A stretch of 10,792 bases of DNA from Flavobacteriaceae bacterium (GCA_019090365.1 JAHRWC010000032.1:1-10792); one strand, 5' to 3'; counted from the first letter of the stretch, positions 1 to 6,518 are shown. Translations and numbers: made by a program. Notes: generated by a model not told the origin, from the letters alone.

Positions 1-469
1 TGGCTCATTAATTTCTTTAAAAAACTATACTGATTTTATTCAAACCATATATTTATTAAAAGAAAAGTTTCCAACTATTATAGCTGTAATCATTGGTGAT
101 GGACTATTAAAAGAAAAATTAAAAAATGAAATAAAACAGCATCATTTAGAACAGAATATTGAGCTAAAAGGAACGCTTTCATATACTGAAACACAGCACT
201 ATTTATCTCAATCGAAAGTGCTATTACATCCAAGTTCATTTGAATCTTACGGGATGGTTTTTGCTGAAGCAATTGCAAATAAAACAGCAATTGTTTCAAA
301 AAAAGTGGGTTTTGCAGAAAGTGCTGAACATTGGTTTTTAGGCACTAATCCTGAAGAATTTACAGAGGGATGTTCATCTTTCATTGAAAAGAAGCAAGTC
401 AATTTTCCTGAATACCCAAATATTGAACAAACATTGCTTTCTTATTTAGATATATATTCGAGCAAATGA
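1..469 (+). CDS. Glycosyltransferase family 4, C-terminal part (5' end outside window)
   Basis: The reading frame is open from base 2 and ends at TGA 467-469, so this is the C-terminal ~155 residues of a longer protein. The visible part is the nucleotide-sugar binding half of a GT-B fold enzyme. It begins with GSLISLKNYTDFI, the usual glycine/lysine phosphate-binding stretch of GT4 enzymes. An IIGDG segment follows, then the diagnostic E-x7-E motif (FESYGMVFAEA; Glu codons at 242 and 266). Family knowledge: such retaining cytoplasmic enzymes transfer a sugar from an NDP- or GDP-sugar to a growing glycan, often on a lipid carrier. The stop overlaps the ATG of the sulfotransferase by 4 bp, implying one transcript and translational coupling. 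An internal ATG at 218 is not the start, because the conserved motif continues upstream of it. Donor and acceptor cannot be told from the sequence. Confidence 0.88.
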   Translation, partial: GSLISLKNYTDFIQTIYLLKEKFPTIIAVIIGDGLLKEKLKNEIKQHHLEQNIELKGTLSYTETQHYLSQSKVLLHPSSFESYGMVFAEAIANKTAIVSKKVGFAESAEHWFLGTNPEEFTEGCSSFIEKKQVNFPEYPNIEQTLLSYLDIYSSK

Positions 470-1209
470 AAAATCTATTAAAAAACTTACTTTGTTCTGT
501 TTGGAAAACTCTCTTTCAAAAAAAGAATCAGAAACATCTTTTTTTAATGGGTCACCCAAGAAGTGGAAGCTCACTTTTAATGCATATTTTAACTTCAAAT
601 AATGAAATTGCTGGATTTGGAGAATACCTAATTAAATACAATGATTCTAAAAGTTTTGACTTAGCTGAATTTGATATTAAAAGAAAATCAAAGAGCCTTT
701 TTAAATCAATAAAGTGGGTTGCAAATCAAGTAAACCATCATTCAATTACACCTGAAATAGAATTATTAAATTCTAAAGATATAAAGCTTATCATTTTACT
801 TCGAAAGCCTGAAGAAACTTTATCGAGTATTTTTTTATTGGCAGAAAGAAAACAAAAACCAATGTCACAAAACGACATTACAAAAATGTACGTTGAACGA
901 CTTAACTATTTTTCACTTTTAATCAATAAAGTAGACCGATCTCAGTGGTTATTTTTAACTTATGAATCATTACTTTCTGAAAAAGAAATAGCATTGAAAA
1001 AGCTAAGTGATTTTTTAGAAATAAAAGAAATGCTATCTCCAAAGTATCAATTAAAACAATATACACAAGTTTGGGGTGATCCTTCAGAAAACATTAAAAA
1101 AGGAGCTATTTTTAAAACCAATTCTAAGCAAATTCCTTGGGATAAAAAATTATTAGAAGAAGCTAATAAAGTGTATGAAAATACAATTTCTAACCTACTG
1201 CATTTTTAA
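466..1209 (+). CDS. Sulfotransferase family protein (PAPS-dependent, probable glycan sulfation)
   Basis: A 247-residue cytoplasmic protein with no signal peptide. Residues 26-39 (FLMGHPRSGSSLLM) form the 5'-phosphosulfate-binding P-loop of PAPS-dependent sulfotransferases. Residues 110-122 contain the 3'-phosphate-binding motif R113-x-P115-x5-S121, with the Arg-to-Ser spacing of 8 seen in the family. Residues 165-170 (TYESLL) match a further conserved segment after the core. The size fits a single-domain enzyme. Known role of the family: transfer of sulfate from PAPS to hydroxyl or amino groups of sugars, lipids or small molecules. Lying 4 bp inside the end of a glycosyltransferase gene, it most likely sulfates the same glycan; that is inference. 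No adenylylsulfate kinase or sulfurylase gene is visible nearby, so PAPS must come from elsewhere. Its 3' end overlaps the opposing glycosyltransferase gene by 20 bp. A catalytic His is not obvious; H30 lies within the P-loop. Confidence 0.8.
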   Translation: MKNLLKNLLCSVWKTLFQKKNQKHLFLMGHPRSGSSLLMHILTSNNEIAGFGEYLIKYNDSKSFDLAEFDIKRKSKSLFKSIKWVANQVNHHSITPEIELLNSKDIKLIILLRKPEETLSSIFLLAERKQKPMSQNDITKMYVERLNYFSLLINKVDRSQWLFLTYESLLSEKEIALKKLSDFLEIKEMLSPKYQLKQYTQVWGDPSENIKKGAIFKTNSKQIPWDKKLLEEANKVYENTISNLLHF

Positions 1210-2290
1210 TTATAGTTGCAATTGCTTTATGCGATAAATTGTTCTCAAAATAATTTAATACTTGAGAACTCTTTTCTTTATTTTTTTCAGAATTTATTGA
1301 TTTCAAAACCTTTAACAAACTATCAGAATTACCTGGTTCAAAAAGATACCCACATGTTCCTTGATTTGTCATTGCAAAATGAGCAGGTATATTGGTAACA
1401 ACGGGAATGCATCCACAAGCCATAGCTTCTATTAATGAAAAAGGACCTCCTTCTTTACGCGACCCTAAAATAAAAAACTCGCTTTTTTGATACCAAAACT
1501 CTAATTCTTCGTTTTTAATAGCACCTTTTAAAACTATATTTTTTTCAAGTGAATTTGTTTTAATAAAGTCTCTTACTTCTGACAATAATTCTGTCTCTGT
1601 ATAGAACATCGTTAATATAGCATTGGTATGATTTTGATATTCTTTAAAAGCATTTAACACTGTTAGAGGGTCTTTATTCTTATCTAATCTACCAACCCAT
1701 AAAAAAGAGTTTTTTTCCTTTTTAATCTCTGGATTAAACTTAAATTGAGTCGACCCTTCAACACATTCAATAATTTTTTCTTCTGAAGAAATTAATCCCA
1801 TTTTCAACCAAGGCTCTGCTAATTGTTTTGAAGTAAATAAATAGTTATGCACATAAGAATCCGCCTTTTTAAAGATAAAAAACTTTGATTTTTTAGGAAT
1901 CGAATTAGCGTGATCATGCACTAATATTTTGGTGTCAGATTTCAAAAACCACTTCATAATAATTATAAAGTGTGGATATCCTAAGCCTTGTATATAGATG
2001 ACCTCTGGTTGTTGTTTTCTTAGTGTGAGAAACAGTTTTAAAGGGATTCTTAGCTTTGAACTTGAAGATGTTTTAAAATATTTAAATGAAATATCTTCTT
2101 TTTTAAATGAAGCAGTGATTCCAATAAAATCAAAAACAGTAATTTGAAAATAATCTTTCAGGAAAAATAAAAAATCGAATGCATTTCTATACTCTTTTAA
2201 CTTCAGCTCTTTATCTACAATATGAGGGCTTGGGAAAAAATTTACGTATGCTAATTTTGGTAGCGTTTTAATTGGCTCTTTTAGCTTCAT
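1190..2290 (-). CDS. Glycosyltransferase family 4 (GT-B fold)
   Basis: A complete 366-residue GT4-type enzyme. The N-terminal acceptor domain (about 1-190) includes a putative acceptor-side HDHAN stretch near residues 125-129. The C-terminal donor domain starts with FLWVGRLDKNKDP (196-208), whose R201 and K204/K206 are the usual diphosphate-binding residues. The E-x7-E motif follows at E280 and E288 (KEGGPFSLIEAMACG), then an IPVVT strand and a GYLFEPG loop, all typical of the family. No signal peptide or membrane segment is seen; it should work at the inner face of the membrane on a glycan intermediate. It lies opposite to the flanking glycan genes, tail-to-tail with the sulfotransferase (20-bp overlap) and head-to-head with a methyltransferase 64 bp away. 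It may therefore be expressed independently of the other locus genes. The transferred sugar is unknown. Confidence 0.9.
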   Translation of the reverse strand: MKLKEPIKTLPKLAYVNFFPSPHIVDKELKLKEYRNAFDFLFFLKDYFQITVFDFIGITASFKKEDISFKYFKTSSSSKLRIPLKLFLTLRKQQPEVIYIQGLGYPHFIIIMKWFLKSDTKILVHDHANSIPKKSKFFIFKKADSYVHNYLFTSKQLAEPWLKMGLISSEEKIIECVEGSTQFKFNPEIKKEKNSFLWVGRLDKNKDPLTVLNAFKEYQNHTNAILTMFYTETELLSEVRDFIKTNSLEKNIVLKGAIKNEELEFWYQKSEFFILGSRKEGGPFSLIEAMACGCIPVVTNIPAHFAMTNQGTCGYLFEPGNSDSLLKVLKSINSEKNKEKSSQVLNYFENNLSHKAIATIIKNAVG

Positions 2291-2315
2291 AAATATTTAA
2301 TGCCTTTTAAGCTTA

Positions 2316-2333
2316 TAAATTTACGTAATTTTA
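2316..2333. promoter_or_regulatory. Near-perfect 18-bp palindrome in divergent gap; possible operator or back-to-back promoter
   Basis: Eight of nine base pairs are symmetrical around 2324/2325, with a perfect TTACGTAA core at 2321-2328 and TAAA/TTTA outer arms. It sits almost exactly in the middle of the 64-bp gap between the divergent glycosyltransferase (ATG at 2288-2290) and methyltransferase (ATG at 2355). Both strands carry TAnnTTTA elements here, resembling the Bacteroidota -7 box TAnnTTTG except for the last base. No convincing -33 TTG was found. In such AT-rich DNA a palindrome of this size can arise by chance. Confidence 0.3.
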
Positions 2334-2354
2334 TCATCAAACCAAGACTTACAG

Positions 2355-3158
2355 ATGTCTTCAATATTAGACTTTAATACTTCCATTAATTCAGATTTTC
2401 TTCATGCAAATGGAGAAAGCGGAACAGATCTGTTGATTGATAAATTGAATATTCAAGGATCTGAAAAAATAGTAGAATTTGGAGTCGGAACTGGCGGTAC
2501 TTTAATAAAACTGAAAAGTAAGTATCCAACTATACATTTAACTGGGATAGATGCAAGTCATAAAATGTTAGAGGCAGCCCGTAAAAGAATAAAATTTTGT
2601 GGTTTAAAAAATCAGATTGAGCTCATTCATAGTAATGATAAAAATACAATTCAAGAAAATTCTATTGACATTGTTTATATTGAATCCGTTCTAGGGATTT
2701 TAAATCAAAAAACGTTAAAGGAAGTACTTTTCTTTTTGAATAAAATTTTAAAAGATCAAGGAACTTTAGTTATTAATGAAAGTATTTGGTTAGACTCTGT
2801 TTCAGAAAAAGAAATAGATTTTATTAATGAAAAATGTAAAAAGTTATTTGGGATTAGACAATGTAACATTGAATTTAAAACAATAGATGATACTATAAAA
2901 TACTTCCATGATTTAGGTTTCAAAAACCAATCCTGTAAAAGAATAAGAAAAACTGACACTAACATAAAAAGAGGAAAAACAATAACAGAGTTACGTTCTA
3001 AAGTATTTACTTCTTTCGGAAAATTAAAATTATTATATTCTTTAAAGTTAAAAAATCAAGAAAAAAAGTATAATGCAGAAATGACTACTATCTTTGAAGA
3101 AGAAAAAGAATATTTAACAGGAGTTATCATGGTTTTTAAAAATTCTAATTATCTCTAA
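2355..3158 (+). CDS. Class I SAM-dependent methyltransferase
   Basis: A 267-residue soluble protein. Residues 39-50 (IVEFGVGTGGTL) form motif I, the glycine-rich SAM-binding loop led by E41. TGIDAS (63-68) supplies the acidic residue D66 at the end of strand beta-2. DIVYIESVLG (105-114) is the motif around strand beta-4, and GTLVINE (136-142) is the next core strand. Upstream, LHANGESGTDLLIDKL (16-31) resembles the substrate-entry helix of small-molecule methyltransferases. The last ~80 residues are lysine-rich and form a C-terminal extension I do not recognise. It opens a + strand unit with the radical SAM gene (8-bp gap) and the second methyltransferase (1-bp overlap). In this glycan context O-methylation of a sugar or of a pathway intermediate is plausible, but the substrate is not shown by the sequence. 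Confidence 0.82.
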   Translation: MSSILDFNTSINSDFLHANGESGTDLLIDKLNIQGSEKIVEFGVGTGGTLIKLKSKYPTIHLTGIDASHKMLEAARKRIKFCGLKNQIELIHSNDKNTIQENSIDIVYIESVLGILNQKTLKEVLFFLNKILKDQGTLVINESIWLDSVSEKEIDFINEKCKKLFGIRQCNIEFKTIDDTIKYFHDLGFKNQSCKRIRKTDTNIKRGKTITELRSKVFTSFGKLKLLYSLKLKNQEKKYNAEMTTIFEEEKEYLTGVIMVFKNSNYL

Positions 3159-3166
3159 TACATATT

Positions 3167-4690
3167 ATGAAACAAAACAAAATCATCATATTTAATCCTA
3201 GAAGTGCTAATGGTAAGCATAGAATCCCTAATTCTATATTGCAAGTTGGAGCTTCAATTTATGGTAAATATGAATTTGTTTTCGTTGACGGAAACTTAGA
3301 ACCAGATCCCTGGAATACTATTAATTCTTATTTTGAAACTGGAGATTACACCTATTTTTGTTGCACTGTTATGCCAGGACCTCAACTTAAACAGGCCATT
3401 CCTTTTACCAAAAAAATTAAGGAGCATTATCCAAGCTGTATTACTATTTGGGGTGGATATTTTGCCTCAAATCAATTTAAAGTTTCTATAGAAGCTCCTT
3501 TTGTAGATTATATCATAAATGGCCCTGGAGATGTTGCTTTTCCTACTCTAATTGATGTTTTAGAGTCTAACCAAGTTTCAAAAATAGATTCAATTAAAAA
3601 CCTTATTTATAGAAATGAAACAGGTGAAATTATACAAACTCCTAAAGAGTCATTATTAGATCAAGATAGTTTGCCCAGCCTTCCTTATCAGCATTTAAAC
3701 AGCTTTTATTCATTAGAAAAATATTTAAGCAAAACTTTTTTAGGCAATAAAACATTTTCCTATCACTCTAGTTTAGGCTGTCCTTTTACTTGTTCTTTTT
3801 GTGCAGTAGTCCCAATTTATAATGGTCGATGGAAAGCAAAATCTGCTCAATCGGTTTATAATGATATTTCATTTTTTAAAGAAAACTATGGAGTCGATGC
3901 CATCGAATTTCATGATAATAATTTTTTTACTTCAAGAAAACGTGTGGTTGAATTTTCTGATTTAATAAAAAATGACGGAATTACTTGGTGGGGTGAAGGA
4001 AGAATTGACACCATCGATAAATATAGTGATGAAGATTTACAGTTGATGAAAGAAGCTGGTTGCAAAATGATCTTTTTAGGTGCTGAAACTGGAAATGATG
4101 AGATTTTAAAACAAATGAATAAAGGTGGAACTCAAACTGGTGAGGGAATTAAAAAATTTGCAAAACGATTATATCCAATTGGAATCATTCCTGAGTTTTC
4201 ATTTGTTCTTGGAATGCCAGCTGAAACCCCAGAAAAAGTGATGGCTCAAATAGAATGGGATATTAATTTTATTAAAGAGATTAAAGAAATCAATCCTGAT
4301 GCTGAAATCATTATTTACCTCTATAGTCCAGTAGCTACTGAAGGATCTGAACTGTATGAACAGATACAAAAAGCTGGGTTTAAGTTTCCATCAAAATTAG
4401 AAGATTGGTTAGATCCAACTTGGGAAAACTTTGACCTAAGAAAAAATCCATTAACTCCTTGGTTAACTCCTCCAATGGTAGATAAAATTATGAATTTTGA
4501 AACGGTATTAAACGGATATTATCCAACAGCTTCAGATTTTAGAATTAGAGGAATTAAAAAAAGTATTTTAAAAAGTGTTTCGAAAATTCGATATCAAACT
4601 GGATTTTATAAATATCCATATGAAATCAAGGCATTGCATAAAATTTGGAAATACAGACAACCTGAAATTGAAGGATTCTATTCTGAATAA
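3167..4690 (+). CDS. B12-binding-type radical SAM enzyme
   Basis: A 507-residue protein of two recognisable parts. Residues 1 to ~150 form a Rossmann-like cobalamin-binding-type domain, with the typical FCCTVMPGPQ, IWGGYFAS and VDYIINGPGD segments of this superfamily. The canonical DxHxxG cobalamin His motif is absent; the equivalent stretch after strand 2 reads VDGNLEPDP. Residues ~195-400 form the radical SAM barrel with the iron-sulfur CxxxCxxC cluster at C205, C209 and C212, a second-strand FHDNNFF, GRIDT, and FLGAETGND. A C-terminal region of ~100 residues is basic and probably helical. Related enzymes methylate unactivated carbon or do ring and carbon-skeleton chemistry, and several act in polysaccharide or antibiotic pathways. 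Its stop (TAATG) overlaps the next ATG by 1 bp, so it is strongly coupled to the following methyltransferase. The exact reaction is unknown; class B radical methyltransferase is the likeliest guess. Confidence 0.85.
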   Translation: MKQNKIIIFNPRSANGKHRIPNSILQVGASIYGKYEFVFVDGNLEPDPWNTINSYFETGDYTYFCCTVMPGPQLKQAIPFTKKIKEHYPSCITIWGGYFASNQFKVSIEAPFVDYIINGPGDVAFPTLIDVLESNQVSKIDSIKNLIYRNETGEIIQTPKESLLDQDSLPSLPYQHLNSFYSLEKYLSKTFLGNKTFSYHSSLGCPFTCSFCAVVPIYNGRWKAKSAQSVYNDISFFKENYGVDAIEFHDNNFFTSRKRVVEFSDLIKNDGITWWGEGRIDTIDKYSDEDLQLMKEAGCKMIFLGAETGNDEILKQMNKGGTQTGEGIKKFAKRLYPIGIIPEFSFVLGMPAETPEKVMAQIEWDINFIKEIKEINPDAEIIIYLYSPVATEGSELYEQIQKAGFKFPSKLEDWLDPTWENFDLRKNPLTPWLTPPMVDKIMNFETVLNGYYPTASDFRIRGIKKSILKSVSKIRYQTGFYKYPYEIKALHKIWKYRQPEIEGFYSE

Positions 4691-5367
4691 TGTCTAAAGT
4701 AAGAAAGATCATAAAACGAATTTCTCAACCTTTCCTAAAAAAAGGGCTAGATTATTATTACAAAAAACCAAGAGCCTATAAATATCAAGATATTGAAGTA
4801 TTGGTTCATCCCGATGTTTTTCCTCCTCACTTAACATTAAGCACAAAAATATTACTTGATTTTATTTCAGCATTAGAATTAAAAAATAAATCACTGCTAG
4901 AGCTAGGTTGTGGAAGCGGAATTATTTCTCTCTTTGCTCGAAAAAAAGGTGCTATTGTCACTGCTTCAGATATCAATGAAACTGCTATTGAATATCTAAA
5001 AAAAGCTTCAGAAGAAAATAATCTAAATGTCGAATGTATTCAATCAGATATGTTTGCAAATATTTCTCAAGAGTCATTTAATTATATTATAATCAACCCT
5101 CCATATTATCCTAAAAAACCAAATAACACGAAAGAAAAAGCTTGGTTTTGTGGTGAGGATTTTGAGTATTTTGAATCACTATTCGCCCAATTAAAAGTAT
5201 ATCTTTCTGAAGAAAACAATACGTTTATGATTCTTTCTGAAGATTGTGACTTTCAGAATATATCAAAAATTGCTATTAAGAATAATGTAAAACTTACTCC
5301 TACTTTTACTACTAAAAAAATGGGAGAAGAAAATATTATATACGAGGCAACTTTTAAAAATTATTGA
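4690..5367 (+). CDS. SAM-dependent methyltransferase with NPPY motif (HemK/RlmG-like fold)
   Basis: A 225-residue protein. Residues 71-77 (ELGCGSG) form SAM motif I, SDIN (~95-98) is the acidic second motif, and NPPY at 136-139 is the catalytic-loop signature of N-methyltransferases acting on planar amides or exocyclic amines (HemK/PrmC, RlmG, MTase small domain). The preceding HPDVFPPHLTLSTKILLDF segment (about 41-59) matches the entry region of the same group, where related proteins read HPxVFxP. The N-terminus is basic (KVRKIIKRISQPFLKKG) and could contact nucleic acid or membrane. It is too short and too unusual at the N-terminus to be PrmC itself, and its place as the last gene of the radical SAM unit suggests a pathway-specific target rather than a housekeeping one. 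The 3' end overlaps the opposing lipoprotein gene by 14 bp. Confidence 0.8.
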   Translation: MSKVRKIIKRISQPFLKKGLDYYYKKPRAYKYQDIEVLVHPDVFPPHLTLSTKILLDFISALELKNKSLLELGCGSGIISLFARKKGAIVTASDINETAIEYLKKASEENNLNVECIQSDMFANISQESFNYIIINPPYYPKKPNNTKEKAWFCGEDFEYFESLFAQLKVYLSEENNTFMILSEDCDFQNISKIAIKNNVKLTPTFTTKKMGEENIIYEATFKNY

Positions 5368-5770
5368 AATTCAAATCAAAAGCATCGCAAAAGTTAACTG
5401 TTCGAAACTCACCTTCCAGGTTATCTGGTCTACTTGTAGTGCGCACATTCACATTAGCATCCGCAACTATTTGATCGTCTGATATTTTTATGACCTGAAC
5501 ATTGATACTTTCATTGTCCTCAACCAACACATTCAGAAATCCTGTACCTCCCGCAGGCAGGTTGAGTGAAGCTTGAATATCGCGATAAGTCACAAGAAAA
5601 TCTACTGTATATCCAGGAAAGCAACCGCCAGTTGAACCTCGATTGTTATTAAATGTTACCAAATGAGTGGTGCGTTCTGGTTCTTCATCTTCATCTTCAT
5701 CTTCTTCATCACAAGAAAATAAAAAAGGGGTTAAAAGTAAAAGAAAGAATATATATTTAACTGGTTTCAT
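5354..5770 (-). CDS. Small lipoprotein, probably surface-exposed, function unknown
   Basis: 138 residues. K2-K5 followed by a hydrophobic stretch and FLFSC gives a type II signal peptide with lipidation at C20. Residues 21-32 are almost all Asp/Glu. Acidic residues right after the lipidated Cys act as a lipoprotein export signal in Flavobacteriia (shown in Capnocytophaga and Flavobacterium), so surface display is likely. The rest looks like a beta-rich domain: VTF at 38-40, GGC at 48-50, a GTGFLNVLVED strand, and a C-terminal C128 that could pair with C50. I recognise no named family. The layout parallels the gene 25 bp upstream, suggesting paralogy. G+C is about 41% over 5401-5700 (counted by hand), well above the ~28% of the radical SAM gene, which may mean a different history. 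It ends inside the opposing methyltransferase gene. Confidence 0.8.
   Translation of the reverse strand: MKPVKYIFFLLLLTPFLFSCDEEDEDEDEEPERTTHLVTFNNNRGSTGGCFPGYTVDFLVTYRDIQASLNLPAGGTGFLNVLVEDNESINVQVIKISDDQIVADANVNVRTTSRPDNLEGEFRTVNFCDAFDLNFNNF
5683..5711 (-). repeat. In-frame hexamer/triplet repeat coding for the acidic run
   Basis: Three perfect CTTCAT units (GATGAA... on the coding strand) at 5683-5700 are followed by a degenerate fourth unit. They encode the alternating Glu/Asp tract just after the lipidated cysteine. Since the unit is a multiple of three, slippage would lengthen or shorten the acidic tether without breaking the frame. Confidence 0.7.
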
Positions 5771-5795
5771 AATATGTTATTTTCAATCAATAATT

Positions 5796-6278
5796 TTAAT
5801 TTAAACATTCGATATATGCAGAGATATCTAATATAGTTCCTGTTACTGTATGCCTTACATCTCCAACTAATTCCATAGAAGAGTTTAATCCAAAGTCTCC
5901 TAATTCTACAATTCCAGTGTTTCCAACATAAGTATCTGTTACGACAGTGTTTGTTGCAATTTGAACAAATACTAAAGCATCTCCATCGTTATCTATATTA
6001 TCGGAAAGATTAAACGTTGCTGTTCTACATACTCCAGAATGTGATATACTTATTGCTACTGTATCACCATTAGCTAGGGTAGTATGTGCATTATATGTAC
6101 AGAAAATTGGATTGTTTTGAGATTGGACATTACAACCGCCAAATGCTTCATTGGTTTCTCCTAAAAAAGTGATAAAATTATCATTAATTGAGCCAATATC
6201 ATTTGGAGAATCATCTTCTCCACAAGATCCTACTTGTAAAAAAATAAATAAGGGTAGAATAAAAAGACTGAGTTTCAT
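5796..6278 (-). CDS. Small lipoprotein, probably surface-exposed, paralogue-like to the next gene
   Basis: 160 residues with a lipoprotein signal peptide ending QVGSC, lipidated at C19, followed by GEDD, again an acidic flavobacterial export signal. The mature part is rich in Asn, Thr and Val and looks like a beta-sandwich. It carries ITF at 36-38 and FGGC at 46-49, aligning in place with VTF and GGC of the downstream lipoprotein. Further cysteines lie at about 60, 85 and 158, so up to two disulfides are possible in the periplasm or outside the cell. No named family is recognised. The ATG at 6276-6278 faces the sensor-kinase operon across 240 bp, and the inverted repeat at 6335-6356 is 57-78 nt upstream of it. 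With 25 bp to the next lipoprotein the two form one transcription unit. Confidence 0.8.
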   Translation of the reverse strand: MKLSLFILPLFIFLQVGSCGEDDSPNDIGSINDNFITFLGETNEAFGGCNVQSQNNPIFCTYNAHTTLANGDTVAISISHSGVCRTATFNLSDNIDNDGDALVFVQIATNTVVTDTYVGNTGIVELGDFGLNSSMELVGDVRHTVTGTILDISAYIECLN

Positions 6279-6306
6279 ACTATAGTATTTAATAATTACG
6301 TGTTGT

Positions 6307-6314
6307 TAAATGTA
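6307..6314 (-). promoter_or_regulatory. Candidate -7 promoter element for the lipoprotein pair
   Basis: On the minus strand the bases read TACATTTA, one mismatch from the Bacteroidota -7 consensus TAnnTTTG, and lie 29-36 nt upstream of the lipoprotein ATG. There is no -33 TTG at the usual spacing. If this box is used, the inverted repeat at 6335-6356 would be centred roughly 43 nt upstream of the start of transcription, a typical place for an activator. This is weak and inferred. Confidence 0.25.
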
Positions 6315-6334
6315 AAACTTTGATTTTCAGTGAT

Positions 6335-6356
6335 AAATACCTAACATTAGGTATTT
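6335..6356. promoter_or_regulatory. Perfect 10-2-10 inverted repeat, candidate NarL/FixJ-type operator
   Basis: AAATACCTAA at 6335-6344 is followed by CA, then by its exact reverse complement TTAGGTATTT at 6347-6356. The core, TACCTAA-CA-TTAGGTA (6338-6353), has the 7-2-7 spacing and all but the innermost base of each heptamer of the NarL consensus TACYYMT-N2-AKRRGTA. It lies between the divergent lipoproteins and the sensor-kinase operon, whose second gene encodes a NarL/FixJ regulator. A further looser half-site (AAGGGTA) is at 6450-6456. A 2-nt loop is too short for a good hairpin, so a protein-binding site is more likely than a terminator. Confidence 0.6.
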
Positions 6357-6518
6357 CAAATTATTGTCAACTAAAATAGTTTTAAGCCTGCATTTATTGA
6401 ATGCTACTTTTTAAGTAATTAATTATAATCCATTTGATTTAGGCATGATAAGGGTATTAAAGGAAATATCAGCTATAATATTATTAGTATATTTAATGAA
6501 ACTAAGGGTCAAATTACT

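Noticed and set aside
90..299. Open frame on the minus strand (69 codons) inside the first glycosyltransferase
   Set aside because: It lies wholly opposite a well-supported GT4 frame and has no recognisable domain; a shadow of AT-rich codons.
1216..1398. Open frame on the plus strand (60 codons) after the sulfotransferase
   Set aside because: Antisense to the C-terminal, motif-bearing part of the second GT4 gene; no family features.
2756..2965. Open frame on the minus strand inside the first methyltransferase
   Set aside because: Antisense shadow; its apparent hydrophobic protein is the reverse of Lys/Asn-rich codons.
4690..5367. Calling the NPPY methyltransferase PrmC/HemK
   Set aside because: It lacks the PrmC N-terminal helical domain and is shorter than typical PrmC (about 280 residues), and its gene context is not prfA-like.
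6335..6356. Inverted repeat read as a transcription terminator
   Set aside because: It lies upstream of both divergent genes rather than after any gene, has a 2-nt loop, low stem G+C and no following U-run in a useful place.
6369..6381. Small inverted repeat AACTA-AAA-TAGTT upstream of the sensor kinase
   Set aside because: Five-base arms in AT-rich DNA are expected by chance; the nearby TTG is at the wrong spacing for a promoter.
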